Source of the DNA: Opitutaceae bacterium
GTDB lineage: Bacteria > Verrucomicrobiota > Verrucomicrobiia > Opitutales > Opitutaceae
NCBI GenBank assembly: GCA_028284235.1
Contig: JANQSC010000048.1
Span: forward strand, 1-64,000
Direction of reading: 5' to 3'
Length of the DNA stretch: 64,000 nt
Positions 49,825 to 57,534 of this stretch are shown here, one piece after another. Position numbers and translations under genes: made by a program. The notes under the pieces were generated by a model. It was not told the origin of the DNA. It was given only the letters and a program-made list of their open reading frames with translations, and ran no database searches. Every line of letters begins with the position of its first letter. Position 1 is the stretch's first letter.

Positions 49825-49841
49825 ACGTATATCGAATACGT
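49825..49841. promoter_or_regulatory. Palindrome ACGTAT-ATCGA-ATACGT, possible operator
   Basis: 6-base arms with a 5-base spacer in an AT-rich stretch about 150 bases upstream of the lacI gene's start. It may be an autoregulatory site, though its centre is one base off a perfect LacI spacing. Confidence 0.35.
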
Positions 49842-49974
49842 TTAATCCGTTAGTCTATTCAGGTCAGGCAAATCTACGCTTACGACGTAGATGGCGGATT
49901 GTGAACCGATGTTCATGCGAACGTGGAGAAACGGTAATCTCGAAGCGTTATATGACCGGAAACTGAATGAGCGT

Positions 49975-50445
49975 TCAGGGCGCTTTGGGCGGCAGATCGA
50001 AGTGGTGGACGTCTTCTTTGCGCCCGAGCTTCGAGTACAGGGCAATCGCGGGGGCGTCGCCTTGATCCGCTTGCACGTACACGACCCAGGCGCCGCGTTT
50101 GGAAGCGGTTGCTTGGATAGCCTCGATCAGAGCGGTGGCGACGCCTTGGCGACGATAGGAATTGTCGACCGCTAGATCGTAGATGTAGAGCTCGCTGCGT
50201 TCCTGCTCGAATTTCTTCAATTCGTAGGCGACCACTCCGCCGACTACTTTTTCGGCCTTCTTGGCGGCGAACGCGATGAACGACTCGCTGGAGAGGAGTG
50301 ACTTCAGGTAGGCGGGAGAGGGCCGCCGGTCGCAATAGGTTTCAGATTCGTCGAACACGCGTCCGAAAAGCGTCGATACGGCTTCGAGGTCGCCAACGTT
50401 TTCGGGAGTAATGGCGGCGATGGCGATTGATGGGTCAAGCGGCAT
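49975..50445 (-). CDS. AAC(3)-I-like GNAT acetyltransferase
   Basis: A 156-residue GNAT protein (ATG 50445). The core VGGVVAYELKKFEQERSELYIYDLAVDNSYRRQGVATALIEAI holds the acetyl-CoA motif R-R-Q-G-V-A, and YVQADQGDAPAIALYSKLG follows, ending in HHFDLP. Residue for residue this is the layout of the gentamicin acetyltransferases AAC(3)-I (KFEQ, SEIYIYDLAV, HRRQGIATALI, YVQADYGDDPAVALYTKLG), so acetylation of an aminoglycoside-like amine is likely, though activity in marine homologues is not proved. It lies 50 bases downstream of the Kef antiporter gene on the same strand and may be its operon partner. Confidence 0.9.
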   Translation of the reverse strand: MPLDPSIAIAAITPENVGDLEAVSTLFGRVFDESETYCDRRPSPAYLKSLLSSESFIAFAAKKAEKVVGGVVAYELKKFEQERSELYIYDLAVDNSYRRQGVATALIEAIQATASKRGAWVVYVQADQGDAPAIALYSKLGRKEDVHHFDLPPKAP

Positions 50446-50495
50446 GTCTTGCGAGGTTCGGGCGGAATGGCCGCGTGGTTCACGGTTCAACGCAA

Positions 50496-52403
50496 CTAGC
50501 GTTTTCGAGAGAACTCGCCGCTGGCGACGCTCTTTCGAATCGGCTCCGTTTCCCAGGCTTTGTCGGCTTCTTTGGACTGGTTTTGATGGTCCAGTTTGAA
50601 TTGGCGCTCCATTTCGTCGATATGCTGGCGTACTGTATTCATGAATACTGTTTCGTCGCTACGAATCGCGGCCAGGGATTGGGCGCGTTCGCGCTCCCGC
50701 CTAGCAAAAGCTTTGATCGATCGGTTCGCCTTGTGGGCCCGAAGTCCGAGCCGCGTCATCGCGTTTTCAGCGATCTCAAGGGCGCTGGCCGAATTCTGGT
50801 GCACGGCGAAGTCGACTTTGTTTTCGATGAGCTCGAGGTGATGGCTCATGGACATGGCACGTGTGATGATCTGCAAGTGGGGGAAATGCTTGCGGGCGGT
50901 TTCGATCAGCTGGTTGATGTTCTCTTCGCCATCGAGCGCGATAATGAGCAAGCGCGCGTGGTCGGCGCCGGCCGATTCTAGCAAGTCGTGCCGGGTGGCG
51001 TCGCCGTAGAAGGCTTTCATGCCGATATTGCGCAGCATGTCGATGTGGTCGGAGTCATTGTCGATGACCGTGGCCTCGATTCCTTGCGAGCGGAGGGCTC
51101 GAGCGACGAAATTGCCGAAACGCCCGACGCCCGCCAGGATGACCGGGGCTCCCTCGTCCACGACGTCGGACTCGCGGTCGATCGACTCTTTTGTGCCGAA
51201 ACGTTTGCGGACCACTTTCTCATCGAAGATCATGACCAGCGGCGTCAGGGCCATGGACAGGGCGATGCTGGCGATAAGGACTTGCGAAAGCTCGATAGAG
51301 AAGACGCCTTCGGCAACGCCGAACCCGAAGAGGACAAAGGCGAACTCGCTTCCCTGCGCCAGGCTGAATGCAAAGAGAAAGCGCTGGTCGAGTTTGAGCT
51401 TCCAAACGGCGCCGAGGACGAAGAGAACAACTGCCTTCAGTATTATTAAACCGAATACGATTCCCGCGACCAGGGAGGGCTGGGATGCGATTAAGGCGAA
51501 GTCGATGGAGGCTCCGACGGATATAAAGAACACGCCGAGGAGCAGCCCTTTGAACGGTTCGATATCCGCTTCCAGCTCGTGACGGTATTCGCTGTCGGCG
51601 AGCACGACGCCGGCCAGGAATGTCCCGAGGGCGGCGGAGACTCCGAGGCTGTTCATGAGGAGGGCGATCCCGACTACCAAAAGGAGGGCGAGAGCGACAA
51701 AGGCCTCGCGTACCCGAGTTTTGGCGACCATGCGGAGAGCGGGGCGGGCGATGAATCGTCCCGCCACGATGATGGCGACTACGGCTCCGAGGACCAGCAG
51801 AGTGTTGACCCAGCCCGGTTGATGGCTGAGCCAGTCTTGAAACGCGCTGCCGCCCCCGTGCCCATGGTCGTCGCTGGCGGCGGGAGCGAGCGTCGCTAGC
51901 AGTGGAAAGGTAGCGAGGATGGGGATGACGGCGATGTCTTGGAAGAGCAGGACGGAAAAGGCGCTTTTTCCGCCTGTGGTTCCGGTGAGGCCTTTTTCTT
52001 GCAGTGACTGCAGAACGATGGCGGTTGACGAAAGGGCTAGGGCCAAGCCGGTAGCGAGAGCGACCTGCCAGTCGAGCCCGAGCGCGAGACCTGCGCCGAA
52101 AATCGCTCCCGTTGTCAGGGCGACCTGGCCGCCGCCCAGTCCGAGGATGGGGAAGCGCATGCGCCAGAGCAAGGAAGGCTGCAGTTCGAGCCCGATGAGG
52201 AAGAGCATCATGACGACCCCGAACTCGGCGAAGTGCATGACGCTTTCGCCTTCTTCGCCCACCAAGCCGAGACCGTATTGACCGATCGCCATTCCGGCGA
52301 CGAGATAGCCGAGCACCGAGCTTAGCCCGAGTCGCTTGGCGACGGGTACTGCGATTACGGCGCAAAGAAGGTAGACGAACGCGTTGAGAAAAATGGGTGA
52401 CAT
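50496..52403 (-). CDS. Kef-type K+/H+ antiporter with C-terminal TrkA-N domain
   Basis: A 635-residue CPA2 antiporter (ATG 52403). The N-terminal part (1-385) has about 12-13 spans of the Na/H exchanger fold: LLCAVIAVPVAKRLGLSSVLGYLVAGMAIGQYGLGLVG, VVMMLFLIGLELQPSLLW, LGTFLAGVVLADSEYRHELEADIEPFKGLLLGVFFISVGA. The regulatory RCK/TrkA-N domain (about 415-535) is VILAGVGRFGNFVARALRSQGIEATVIDNDSDHIDMLRNIGMKAFYGDAT, binding nucleotide or glutathione conjugates. It resembles KefB/KefC, which open when electrophiles form glutathione adducts. The KefG/KefF-like ancillary gene ends only seven bases upstream. Confidence 0.93.
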   Translation of the reverse strand: MSPIFLNAFVYLLCAVIAVPVAKRLGLSSVLGYLVAGMAIGQYGLGLVGEEGESVMHFAEFGVVMMLFLIGLELQPSLLWRMRFPILGLGGGQVALTTGAIFGAGLALGLDWQVALATGLALALSSTAIVLQSLQEKGLTGTTGGKSAFSVLLFQDIAVIPILATFPLLATLAPAASDDHGHGGGSAFQDWLSHQPGWVNTLLVLGAVVAIIVAGRFIARPALRMVAKTRVREAFVALALLLVVGIALLMNSLGVSAALGTFLAGVVLADSEYRHELEADIEPFKGLLLGVFFISVGASIDFALIASQPSLVAGIVFGLIILKAVVLFVLGAVWKLKLDQRFLFAFSLAQGSEFAFVLFGFGVAEGVFSIELSQVLIASIALSMALTPLVMIFDEKVVRKRFGTKESIDRESDVVDEGAPVILAGVGRFGNFVARALRSQGIEATVIDNDSDHIDMLRNIGMKAFYGDATRHDLLESAGADHARLLIIALDGEENINQLIETARKHFPHLQIITRAMSMSHHLELIENKVDFAVHQNSASALEIAENAMTRLGLRAHKANRSIKAFARRERERAQSLAAIRSDETVFMNTVRQHIDEMERQFKLDHQNQSKEADKAWETEPIRKSVASGEFSRKR

Positions 52404-52410
52404 GGCGGGT

Positions 52411-52941
52411 TTATCGAGGTTCGAGTAGCCAGGCGCGATAGGCGTCGATGGCTTTCTGGCGATCGTCGTCAGTCCAGTTGAGCGCCTGGTGGAACACGAG
52501 GGGGGAATCGTAGACCATTCCGCACAAGCTGGCGGTTTGCTCGATCGGGCGGAGAAATTCCTGCATGGAATAGCGGTTGTAGCCTTCGGGCGTATAAGCG
52601 TCGGCGGCGCCTCCGGTGGTGACAACCGATTTGGCGATCTTGCCGGAAAGGGCGTTGCCGCCGTCGCCGTATGCCCAGCCGAATTGGAGGACTTGGTCGA
52701 ACCACTCTTTCAAGATCGCCGGGGTGGAGTACCAGTAGAACGGGTGGTGCCAGACGATCCGGTCGTGATCCGACAGGAGCGCTTGCTCGGCTTCTACGTC
52801 GATATGGAAATCTGGATACATTTCGTAGAGGTCGTGAACGCGCACGTTGTCGAGATCGGAAACGCCTTCGACCAGGGCGCGGTTCGCCATCGACTTTTCC
52901 AAAGCGGGGTGGGCGAAGAGAATGAGCGTGTTGTCGGCCAT
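52411..52941 (-). CDS. KefG/KefF-like ancillary flavodoxin-fold protein
   Basis: A 176-residue NAD(P)H:quinone oxidoreductase-fold protein. Family motifs: ILFAHPALEKSMANRALVEG (start strand and first loop), VRVHDLYEMYPDFHIDVEAEQALLSDHDRIVWHHPFYWYSTPAILKEWFDQVLQFGWAYG, GKIAKSVVTTGGAADAYTPEGYNRYSMQEFLRPIEQTASLCGM. These match E. coli KefG closely (HP, HDLY..YPDF.ID, QALL, HPLY.YS.PALLKEW) and KefF, which activate Kef antiporters and reduce quinones. Gene order ancillary-antiporter with seven bases between them is the canonical Kef arrangement. Confidence 0.93.
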   Translation of the reverse strand: MADNTLILFAHPALEKSMANRALVEGVSDLDNVRVHDLYEMYPDFHIDVEAEQALLSDHDRIVWHHPFYWYSTPAILKEWFDQVLQFGWAYGDGGNALSGKIAKSVVTTGGAADAYTPEGYNRYSMQEFLRPIEQTASLCGMVYDSPLVFHQALNWTDDDRQKAIDAYRAWLLEPR

Positions 52942-52944
52942 GAA

Positions 52945-53466
52945 CTAAGCGAGTTGGTCGATCGCTTCGGCCAGAGCTGCGTTGAAGGAATCGTCGGTCA
53001 CGCCCGCGTCCTTGTCGAAATTGTCGTAGAAGGACGGGAGGCTGACGCTGCCTTTGAGCGCCGCCCCCATTCGGGGGAAGGTCGCTTTGGCCGCCTCCAT
53101 GACGGTAGCCCCGCCGCGGCCCCCAGGCGAAGTGGAAAGGAGAATCATAGGCTTGTCGGCCCACACGTTGGTGTCGATACGGGAAACCCAGTCGTAGAGG
53201 TTTTTGAAGGCGGCGCTGTAGGAGCCGTTGTGTTCGGCCAGGGAGACGACGAGCGCGTCGTGCGAGCGAACGGCGTCGCGGAACGTTTGCGCGTCGGCGG
53301 GGATGCCGTCGTTTTCCTCCGCGTCGGCGCTGAAGATCGGCAGGTTCAATTGGCGAAGGTCGTAGTCCGTTACGACGGCGTTGGGAATCTTCGCCGCAGC
53401 GTAGTTCGCGAGGGCGCGATTGATGGATTTCGAACTGGTGGAGGCTCCGATGGCGAGAACGTTCAT
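52945..53466 (-). CDS. NADPH-dependent FMN reductase-like protein
   Basis: A 173-residue flavodoxin-fold protein of the FMN_red family: VLAIGASTSSKSINRALANYAAAKI (phosphate loop), DYDLRQLNLPIFSADAEENDGIPADAQTFRDAVRSHDALVVSLAEHNGSYSAAFKNLYDWVSRID, and KPMILLSTSPGGRGGATVMEAA, with the GSYSxxxKNxxDW signature. It reduces flavin or quinones at NADPH cost. It starts an operon with the KefG-like protein (three bases between stop and start) and the antiporter, so it adds a second flavin oxidoreductase to the Kef system. Confidence 0.92.
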   Translation of the reverse strand: MNVLAIGASTSSKSINRALANYAAAKIPNAVVTDYDLRQLNLPIFSADAEENDGIPADAQTFRDAVRSHDALVVSLAEHNGSYSAAFKNLYDWVSRIDTNVWADKPMILLSTSPGGRGGATVMEAAKATFPRMGAALKGSVSLPSFYDNFDKDAGVTDDSFNAALAEAIDQLA

Positions 53467-53651
53467 TGCGCGTGTGGGCTGAAGTTAGGGGTGGTTTGCG
53501 AGAGATTTGTAGCGGTCCTCTCGGCGAGAGCGATCACTTTTTGATATGGGAGAGCTTTTGGGTAGTCGGGAAGTCGGGCAGCGTCTCATCTTAGGGATTG
53601 CCGAATTGGATTTAGAACGAATACTGCGCCTTTCGACTTTACCCTCGCGTT

Positions 53652-55184
53652 ATGAAATCCCGATTTGCCCCTTCGTTGTTCTTCGCGCTTTCGGCCCTGG
53701 TCTGGGTTCCGATTGCCAGTTCCCAGCCGGCTGCGGTCACTCCCGTGGAGCAGACTGCCTCTTGGGCGGTTTCGTGGTGGATGCCGCGGCACGAGGAAAA
53801 ACTGGCGGAGGCCAAGGAACGGGGCGACGAGGTGGAGCTCCTTTTCATTGGCGACTCGATTACGCACGGTTGGGACGAGGGGCTGTGGGCGGAGAATTTC
53901 GCCCAGTACGGCGCCTTCAATCTCGGTTTCAGCGGTGACCGTACCGAACACGTTTTGTGGCGCTTTCAGCACGGGGCTCTAGACAACCTTTCGCCCAAGG
54001 TGACGGTGCTGATGATCGGGACGAACAACACGGGGCAAGGCGAAGGGCAGCCCGCTGCGGAGACACTGCAGGGAATCGAGGCGATCATCGACGAGATTGG
54101 TAGGCGATTGCCGGATACAAAGTTGATAGTGCATGCAATCTTCCCGCGCAGCGCTTCGCCCGACGACCGACTGCGCCAGGTGAATGCGGAGATCAATGCG
54201 GCCCTGCCTGCGCTCGCGGCTCGGAAGGGGGCGGAGTTTCTCGACATCAACGATCTCTTTTTAGAAAAGGACGGGACCTTGCCAAGGCACGTGATGCCGG
54301 ACTTGCTGCATCCGCAAAAAGAAGGGTACCGCCTGTGGGCGTACGGATTGAAACCGTCGCTGGACAAGCATTTTGGAACGATGGAAGAGGCAGTGAAAAC
54401 TGAAGTGGTTACGCTCTGGCCTAAGGGAGTTCCGGAGCCGCACGACGCGTCGTTAGTGGAAACCAGCGCTGTGGGCGGCCCGCGTCGCGGCGGGCCGGTA
54501 GTTCGGACCACGAATGTGGCCGAGCCGAGTATCACCGTGTACCGGGCGAGCGGACGACGCCCTACTGCAGGCGTGCTCGTGTGCCCAGGAGGCGGATACA
54601 ATATCCTCGCTTGGAACTTGGAGGGAGAAGAGATTGCGGAGTGGCTAAACTCGATCGGCGTGACCGCCGCGGTTTTGAAGTACCGTGTTCCGAGAAACCG
54701 GGAAGGGGCGTTGCAGGACGCGCAGCGGGCGTTGGGCCTGATGCGGAGCAACGCGGACGAGTGGAATCTGGACCCGACTCGCATCGGCGTGCTGGGCTTT
54801 TCCGCGGGCGGCCATCTTTCCGCCACGTTGAGCAACCGATGGAGGGAGCGGGCTTATCCCGCGATGGACGCGGCGGACTCGGTTTCGTGCCGGCCCGACT
54901 TCACGGTCCTGATCTACCCGGCCTATATTGGGACGCCGGAGTTCGAGTTGTCGGACGACTTCGCCATCGACGCGGAGGCGCCGCCGGCGTTCATCGTGCA
55001 AACGCAGGACGACACGAAGTACTTCCCGAGCGCGATCGTCTACAATACGGAGATGGTCAAGCGCGGTATCTCTTCGGAGCTGCACACGTTCCCGACCGGC
55101 GGGCATGGCTATGGACTGCGGCCGAGCGCGTATCCAGTATCTGGTTGGACGCGACTGTGTCGCGACTGGATTCGGAGGCAGTAG
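53652..55184 (+). CDS. Secreted SGNH hydrolase-alpha/beta hydrolase fusion
   Basis: A 510-residue two-enzyme protein (signal about 1-24). The N-terminal domain (about 55-245) is a PAF-acetylhydrolase-like SGNH esterase: FIGDSITHGW with Ser69, GFSGDRTEH, MIGTNNTG and a D-x-x-H at about 218-221 (DLLHPQKEGY). The C-terminal domain (about 285-510) is an alpha/beta hydrolase of the XynB/BD-FAE type: VLVCPGGGYNILAWNLEGEEIAEWLNSIG, nucleophile in GFSAGGHLSAT, Asp in QTQDDTKYFPS and His in TGGHGYGL. Both are carbohydrate esterase folds, so double deacylation of a glycan is plausible. It precedes a sulfatase by 69 bases. Confidence 0.92.
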   Translation: MKSRFAPSLFFALSALVWVPIASSQPAAVTPVEQTASWAVSWWMPRHEEKLAEAKERGDEVELLFIGDSITHGWDEGLWAENFAQYGAFNLGFSGDRTEHVLWRFQHGALDNLSPKVTVLMIGTNNTGQGEGQPAAETLQGIEAIIDEIGRRLPDTKLIVHAIFPRSASPDDRLRQVNAEINAALPALAARKGAEFLDINDLFLEKDGTLPRHVMPDLLHPQKEGYRLWAYGLKPSLDKHFGTMEEAVKTEVVTLWPKGVPEPHDASLVETSAVGGPRRGGPVVRTTNVAEPSITVYRASGRRPTAGVLVCPGGGYNILAWNLEGEEIAEWLNSIGVTAAVLKYRVPRNREGALQDAQRALGLMRSNADEWNLDPTRIGVLGFSAGGHLSATLSNRWRERAYPAMDAADSVSCRPDFTVLIYPAYIGTPEFELSDDFAIDAEAPPAFIVQTQDDTKYFPSAIVYNTEMVKRGISSELHTFPTGGHGYGLRPSAYPVSGWTRLCRDWIRRQ

Positions 55185-55253
55185 GGACGCGGGCGCCGCG
55201 TTCGGGCGGCATTTTGCGCTTGGATTCCATCGGTCGTTTCGGTGTAGTGGGCT

Positions 55254-56810
55254 ATGCGGTCGCTACGTGTTTCTTTCGCCCTCGCCCTTGTTGTTTCCCT
55301 GCTGCCTGCGTTTGCTTCGGCGGCGAAGCCGAACGTCGTTTACGTCCTGGCGGACGACTTAGGGTGGGGCGACGTCAGTTGCAACAATCCCGAGTCGAAG
55401 ATCCACACGCCTCACCTGGACCGAATCGCGTCGCAGGGTATGCGTTTTACGGATGCGCATTCGGGTTCGGGCGTTTGCACGCCGACACGCTACGGGATCG
55501 TGACGGGGCGGTACAGCTGGCGGACGCGATTGAAACGGGGCGTTTTGGGCGGGGCGTCGACCCATTTGATCGACACTGATCGCTACACCGTGGGCGACTT
55601 GTTGCAGGACCAGGGCTACCACACCGCCATGATCGGCAAATGGCATTTGGGTTGGGATTTTCACTTTCTGGAAGGCGCGCCCTCCGACCGATTCGATCTG
55701 AAAGGGGGCGAGGTAATCGACTACAGCAAGCCGGTGAAAAACGGTCCGGACGCCATCGGCTTCGACTACTACTACGGGCACTGCGGGTCCTTGGACATGG
55801 CCCCGTACGTCTACGTGGAGAACGGCCGCGTCACGGCGCCGCCCAACCGGATCACCATCAACGACGACTACAAGGGGTTTTGGCGGGAAGGGCTGACCGG
55901 TTCGGACTTTGCCCACGTGGACGTGACGCCTAATTTTGTGGAGAGGAGCATACGCTATATCGAGGAGCGGGCGAAGACCGGCGAGCCGTTCTTTCTCTAC
56001 CTGCCGCTCCCGAGCCCCCACACGCCGATATTGCCGATTGACGCGTTCAAGGGGAAGAGCGGCACAAATTACTACGGAGACTTCGTCCAGCAGGTGGATT
56101 GGCACATGGGGCAGATCATGGAGGCGTTGGAAAACGCCGGGGTTGCGGATGATACCTTGTTTATTTTCACGAGCGACAATGGGTGTTCGCCGCGGGCTGA
56201 GTTCGACGAGCTCGCCGCGGTGGGTCACAAGCCGGGCGGCATATACCGGGGCAACAAGGCGGACGCCTACGAGGCGGGCCATCGCGTGCCGTTCATCGTC
56301 CGGTGGCCAAATGGCGTCGAGGCCGGCGGCGTTTCGGATGCGACCATTTGCTTGACCGACCTTTTCGCGACAATGGCGGACATAACGGGCGGTCGGACAC
56401 CCAACAATGCCGCCGAGGACAGTGTGAGCTTTCTGCCTGCGTTGAAAGGAGTGCCGGGACAGGTGAGGGAGGGGACGGTGCATCATTCGATCAACGGTTC
56501 GTTCGCCATCCGCAAGGGTAAGTGGAAGCTGTTGCTCTGCCCGGGGTCGGGTGGCTGGAGCGTTCCGCGGCCAGCGGAGGCGCTAAAAATGGAGCTGCCG
56601 CCGATACAGCTGTTCAATTTGGAAATCGATCCGGGCGAAACGAACAACGTGTATTTGACGCATAAGGACATCGTTAAGGATCTCTATCTGCTTTTGCAGT
56701 CCTACGTGGACAACGGGCGGAGCACACCGGGTCCCCGACAGGCGAACACCGGAGAAACGCCGATCGACCCAAAGGGCTTCGACGCGATTCGAGCGTCGCT
56801 ACGCTTATAA
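55254..56810 (+). CDS. Secreted sulfatase, arylsulfatase A-type (CTPTR)
   Basis: A 518-residue sulfatase (signal about 1-23). The formylglycine precursor C75 is in GVCTPTRYGIVTGRYSWRTRL, typical of arylsulfatase A-type members; the metal site is LADDLGWGDVSC (D34-D35), with GKWHLGWD, LPLPSPHTPILP and FTSDNGCSPRAEF also present. It is in the same orientation and 69 bases after the SGNH fusion, probably one transcript, linking deacylation and desulfation. Ends in a strong hairpin. Confidence 0.94.
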   Translation: MRSLRVSFALALVVSLLPAFASAAKPNVVYVLADDLGWGDVSCNNPESKIHTPHLDRIASQGMRFTDAHSGSGVCTPTRYGIVTGRYSWRTRLKRGVLGGASTHLIDTDRYTVGDLLQDQGYHTAMIGKWHLGWDFHFLEGAPSDRFDLKGGEVIDYSKPVKNGPDAIGFDYYYGHCGSLDMAPYVYVENGRVTAPPNRITINDDYKGFWREGLTGSDFAHVDVTPNFVERSIRYIEERAKTGEPFFLYLPLPSPHTPILPIDAFKGKSGTNYYGDFVQQVDWHMGQIMEALENAGVADDTLFIFTSDNGCSPRAEFDELAAVGHKPGGIYRGNKADAYEAGHRVPFIVRWPNGVEAGGVSDATICLTDLFATMADITGGRTPNNAAEDSVSFLPALKGVPGQVREGTVHHSINGSFAIRKGKWKLLLCPGSGGWSVPRPAEALKMELPPIQLFNLEIDPGETNNVYLTHKDIVKDLYLLLQSYVDNGRSTPGPRQANTGETPIDPKGFDAIRASLRL

Positions 56811-56820
56811 GCGCCGAGTC

Positions 56821-56845
56821 CCCCCCAGTCCGTTTTTCTGGGGGG
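56821..56845 (+). terminator. Hairpin CCCCCCAG-N9-CTGGGGGG, terminator candidate
   Basis: An 8-base GC-rich stem just after the sulfatase stop, with an outer AGCGCC/GGCGCT extension. It lacks a T run on the distal side but has TTTTT in the loop. Confidence 0.6.
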
Positions 56846-57029
56846 CGCTGTTGAGTCTAAAACGTCCGGATCTGAGTCTGTAGGGGCGCTCGGCCGTTTG
56901 TGTAGACGGGTCCATCACGAGTATTTGAGCGAGAAATCGCTTGAATTTTGATGGTTTGGGCTCGGTGAGCAGGTTATACGGAATTTAAGTTTTTGTATAT
57001 CAATCAGTTGTGTCTCACCGCACAAATTT

Positions 57030-57057
57030 AGGTATTTTTGCAACAAACCTAATACCT
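57030..57057. promoter_or_regulatory. Inverted repeat AGGTATT-N14-AATACCT
   Basis: Perfect 7-base arms, 28 bases in all, within the long gap upstream of the Tat-type sulfatase gene. The spacing is wider than most repressor sites, so it could be a LysR- or AraC-type site or an activator box. Confidence 0.35.
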
Positions 57058-57348
57058 GAAATTGACGGTCACGCGCTAAGATTCCCTGTCTCGGAATTCG
57101 AGATCATCGTATGCCTGCGCTTCCTTACAATATCAGACTGTTTCAATCCCTCGCTCGCTTGATGCTGGACGAGCCCTGGCTAATGCGCGCCGGGTTATCG
57201 AGGGTCCTGGAGGAGTTGCGATCGTGTGTGGAATCAACGCTCGGAGGGAGAAGAACGCTGATGTACTTTCTTGCGCTACTGTATGTATTGAGAGGGTCTA
57301 CTGTTACGATCTGACTCTCTGTTTGTTCCCGGGCGAACAGTCCGACAG

Positions 57349-57386
57349 GCGGGTTTCTTGGCTATCCCAGGAAACCCGCTTTGCTT
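57349..57386 (+). terminator. Hairpin GCGGGTTTC-N13-GAAACCCGC with T-rich tail, terminator candidate
   Basis: A perfect 9-base stem followed by TTTGCTTTT. No clear gene ends before it, so it may terminate an unseen transcript, or be an attenuator ahead of the sulfatase at 57535. Confidence 0.6.
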
Positions 57387-57534
57387 TTCAGATTGCTGAT
57401 GGATCGGAATCGGGGACGGCGACAGTGAGAGCGCCCGTGAACCCGACGGGCGGAACTCTGTGGGTCGATACAACCTTGCAGACGTTATTTGGATTGCGGG
57501 AGGGGTTCTTTGGTTTGTATTGTGTTGGCTATTC

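Larger units (their letters stand above)
56850..57534. other. 685-base gene-free interval between sulfatase genes
   Basis: AT-rich centre with two inverted repeats: TTGTG-N8-CACAA (57008-57025) and AGGTATT-N14-AATACCT (57030-57057), which look like regulatory sites. A 67-codon frame at 57111 and a 104-codon frame at 57224 overlap each other and do not look real. A terminator-like hairpin lies at 57349. Confidence 0.55.

Noticed and set aside
51220..52365. 381-codon frame in the same direction as, and inside, the Kef antiporter
   Set aside because: Arg-rich low-complexity product that overlaps the transmembrane core of a well-supported gene.
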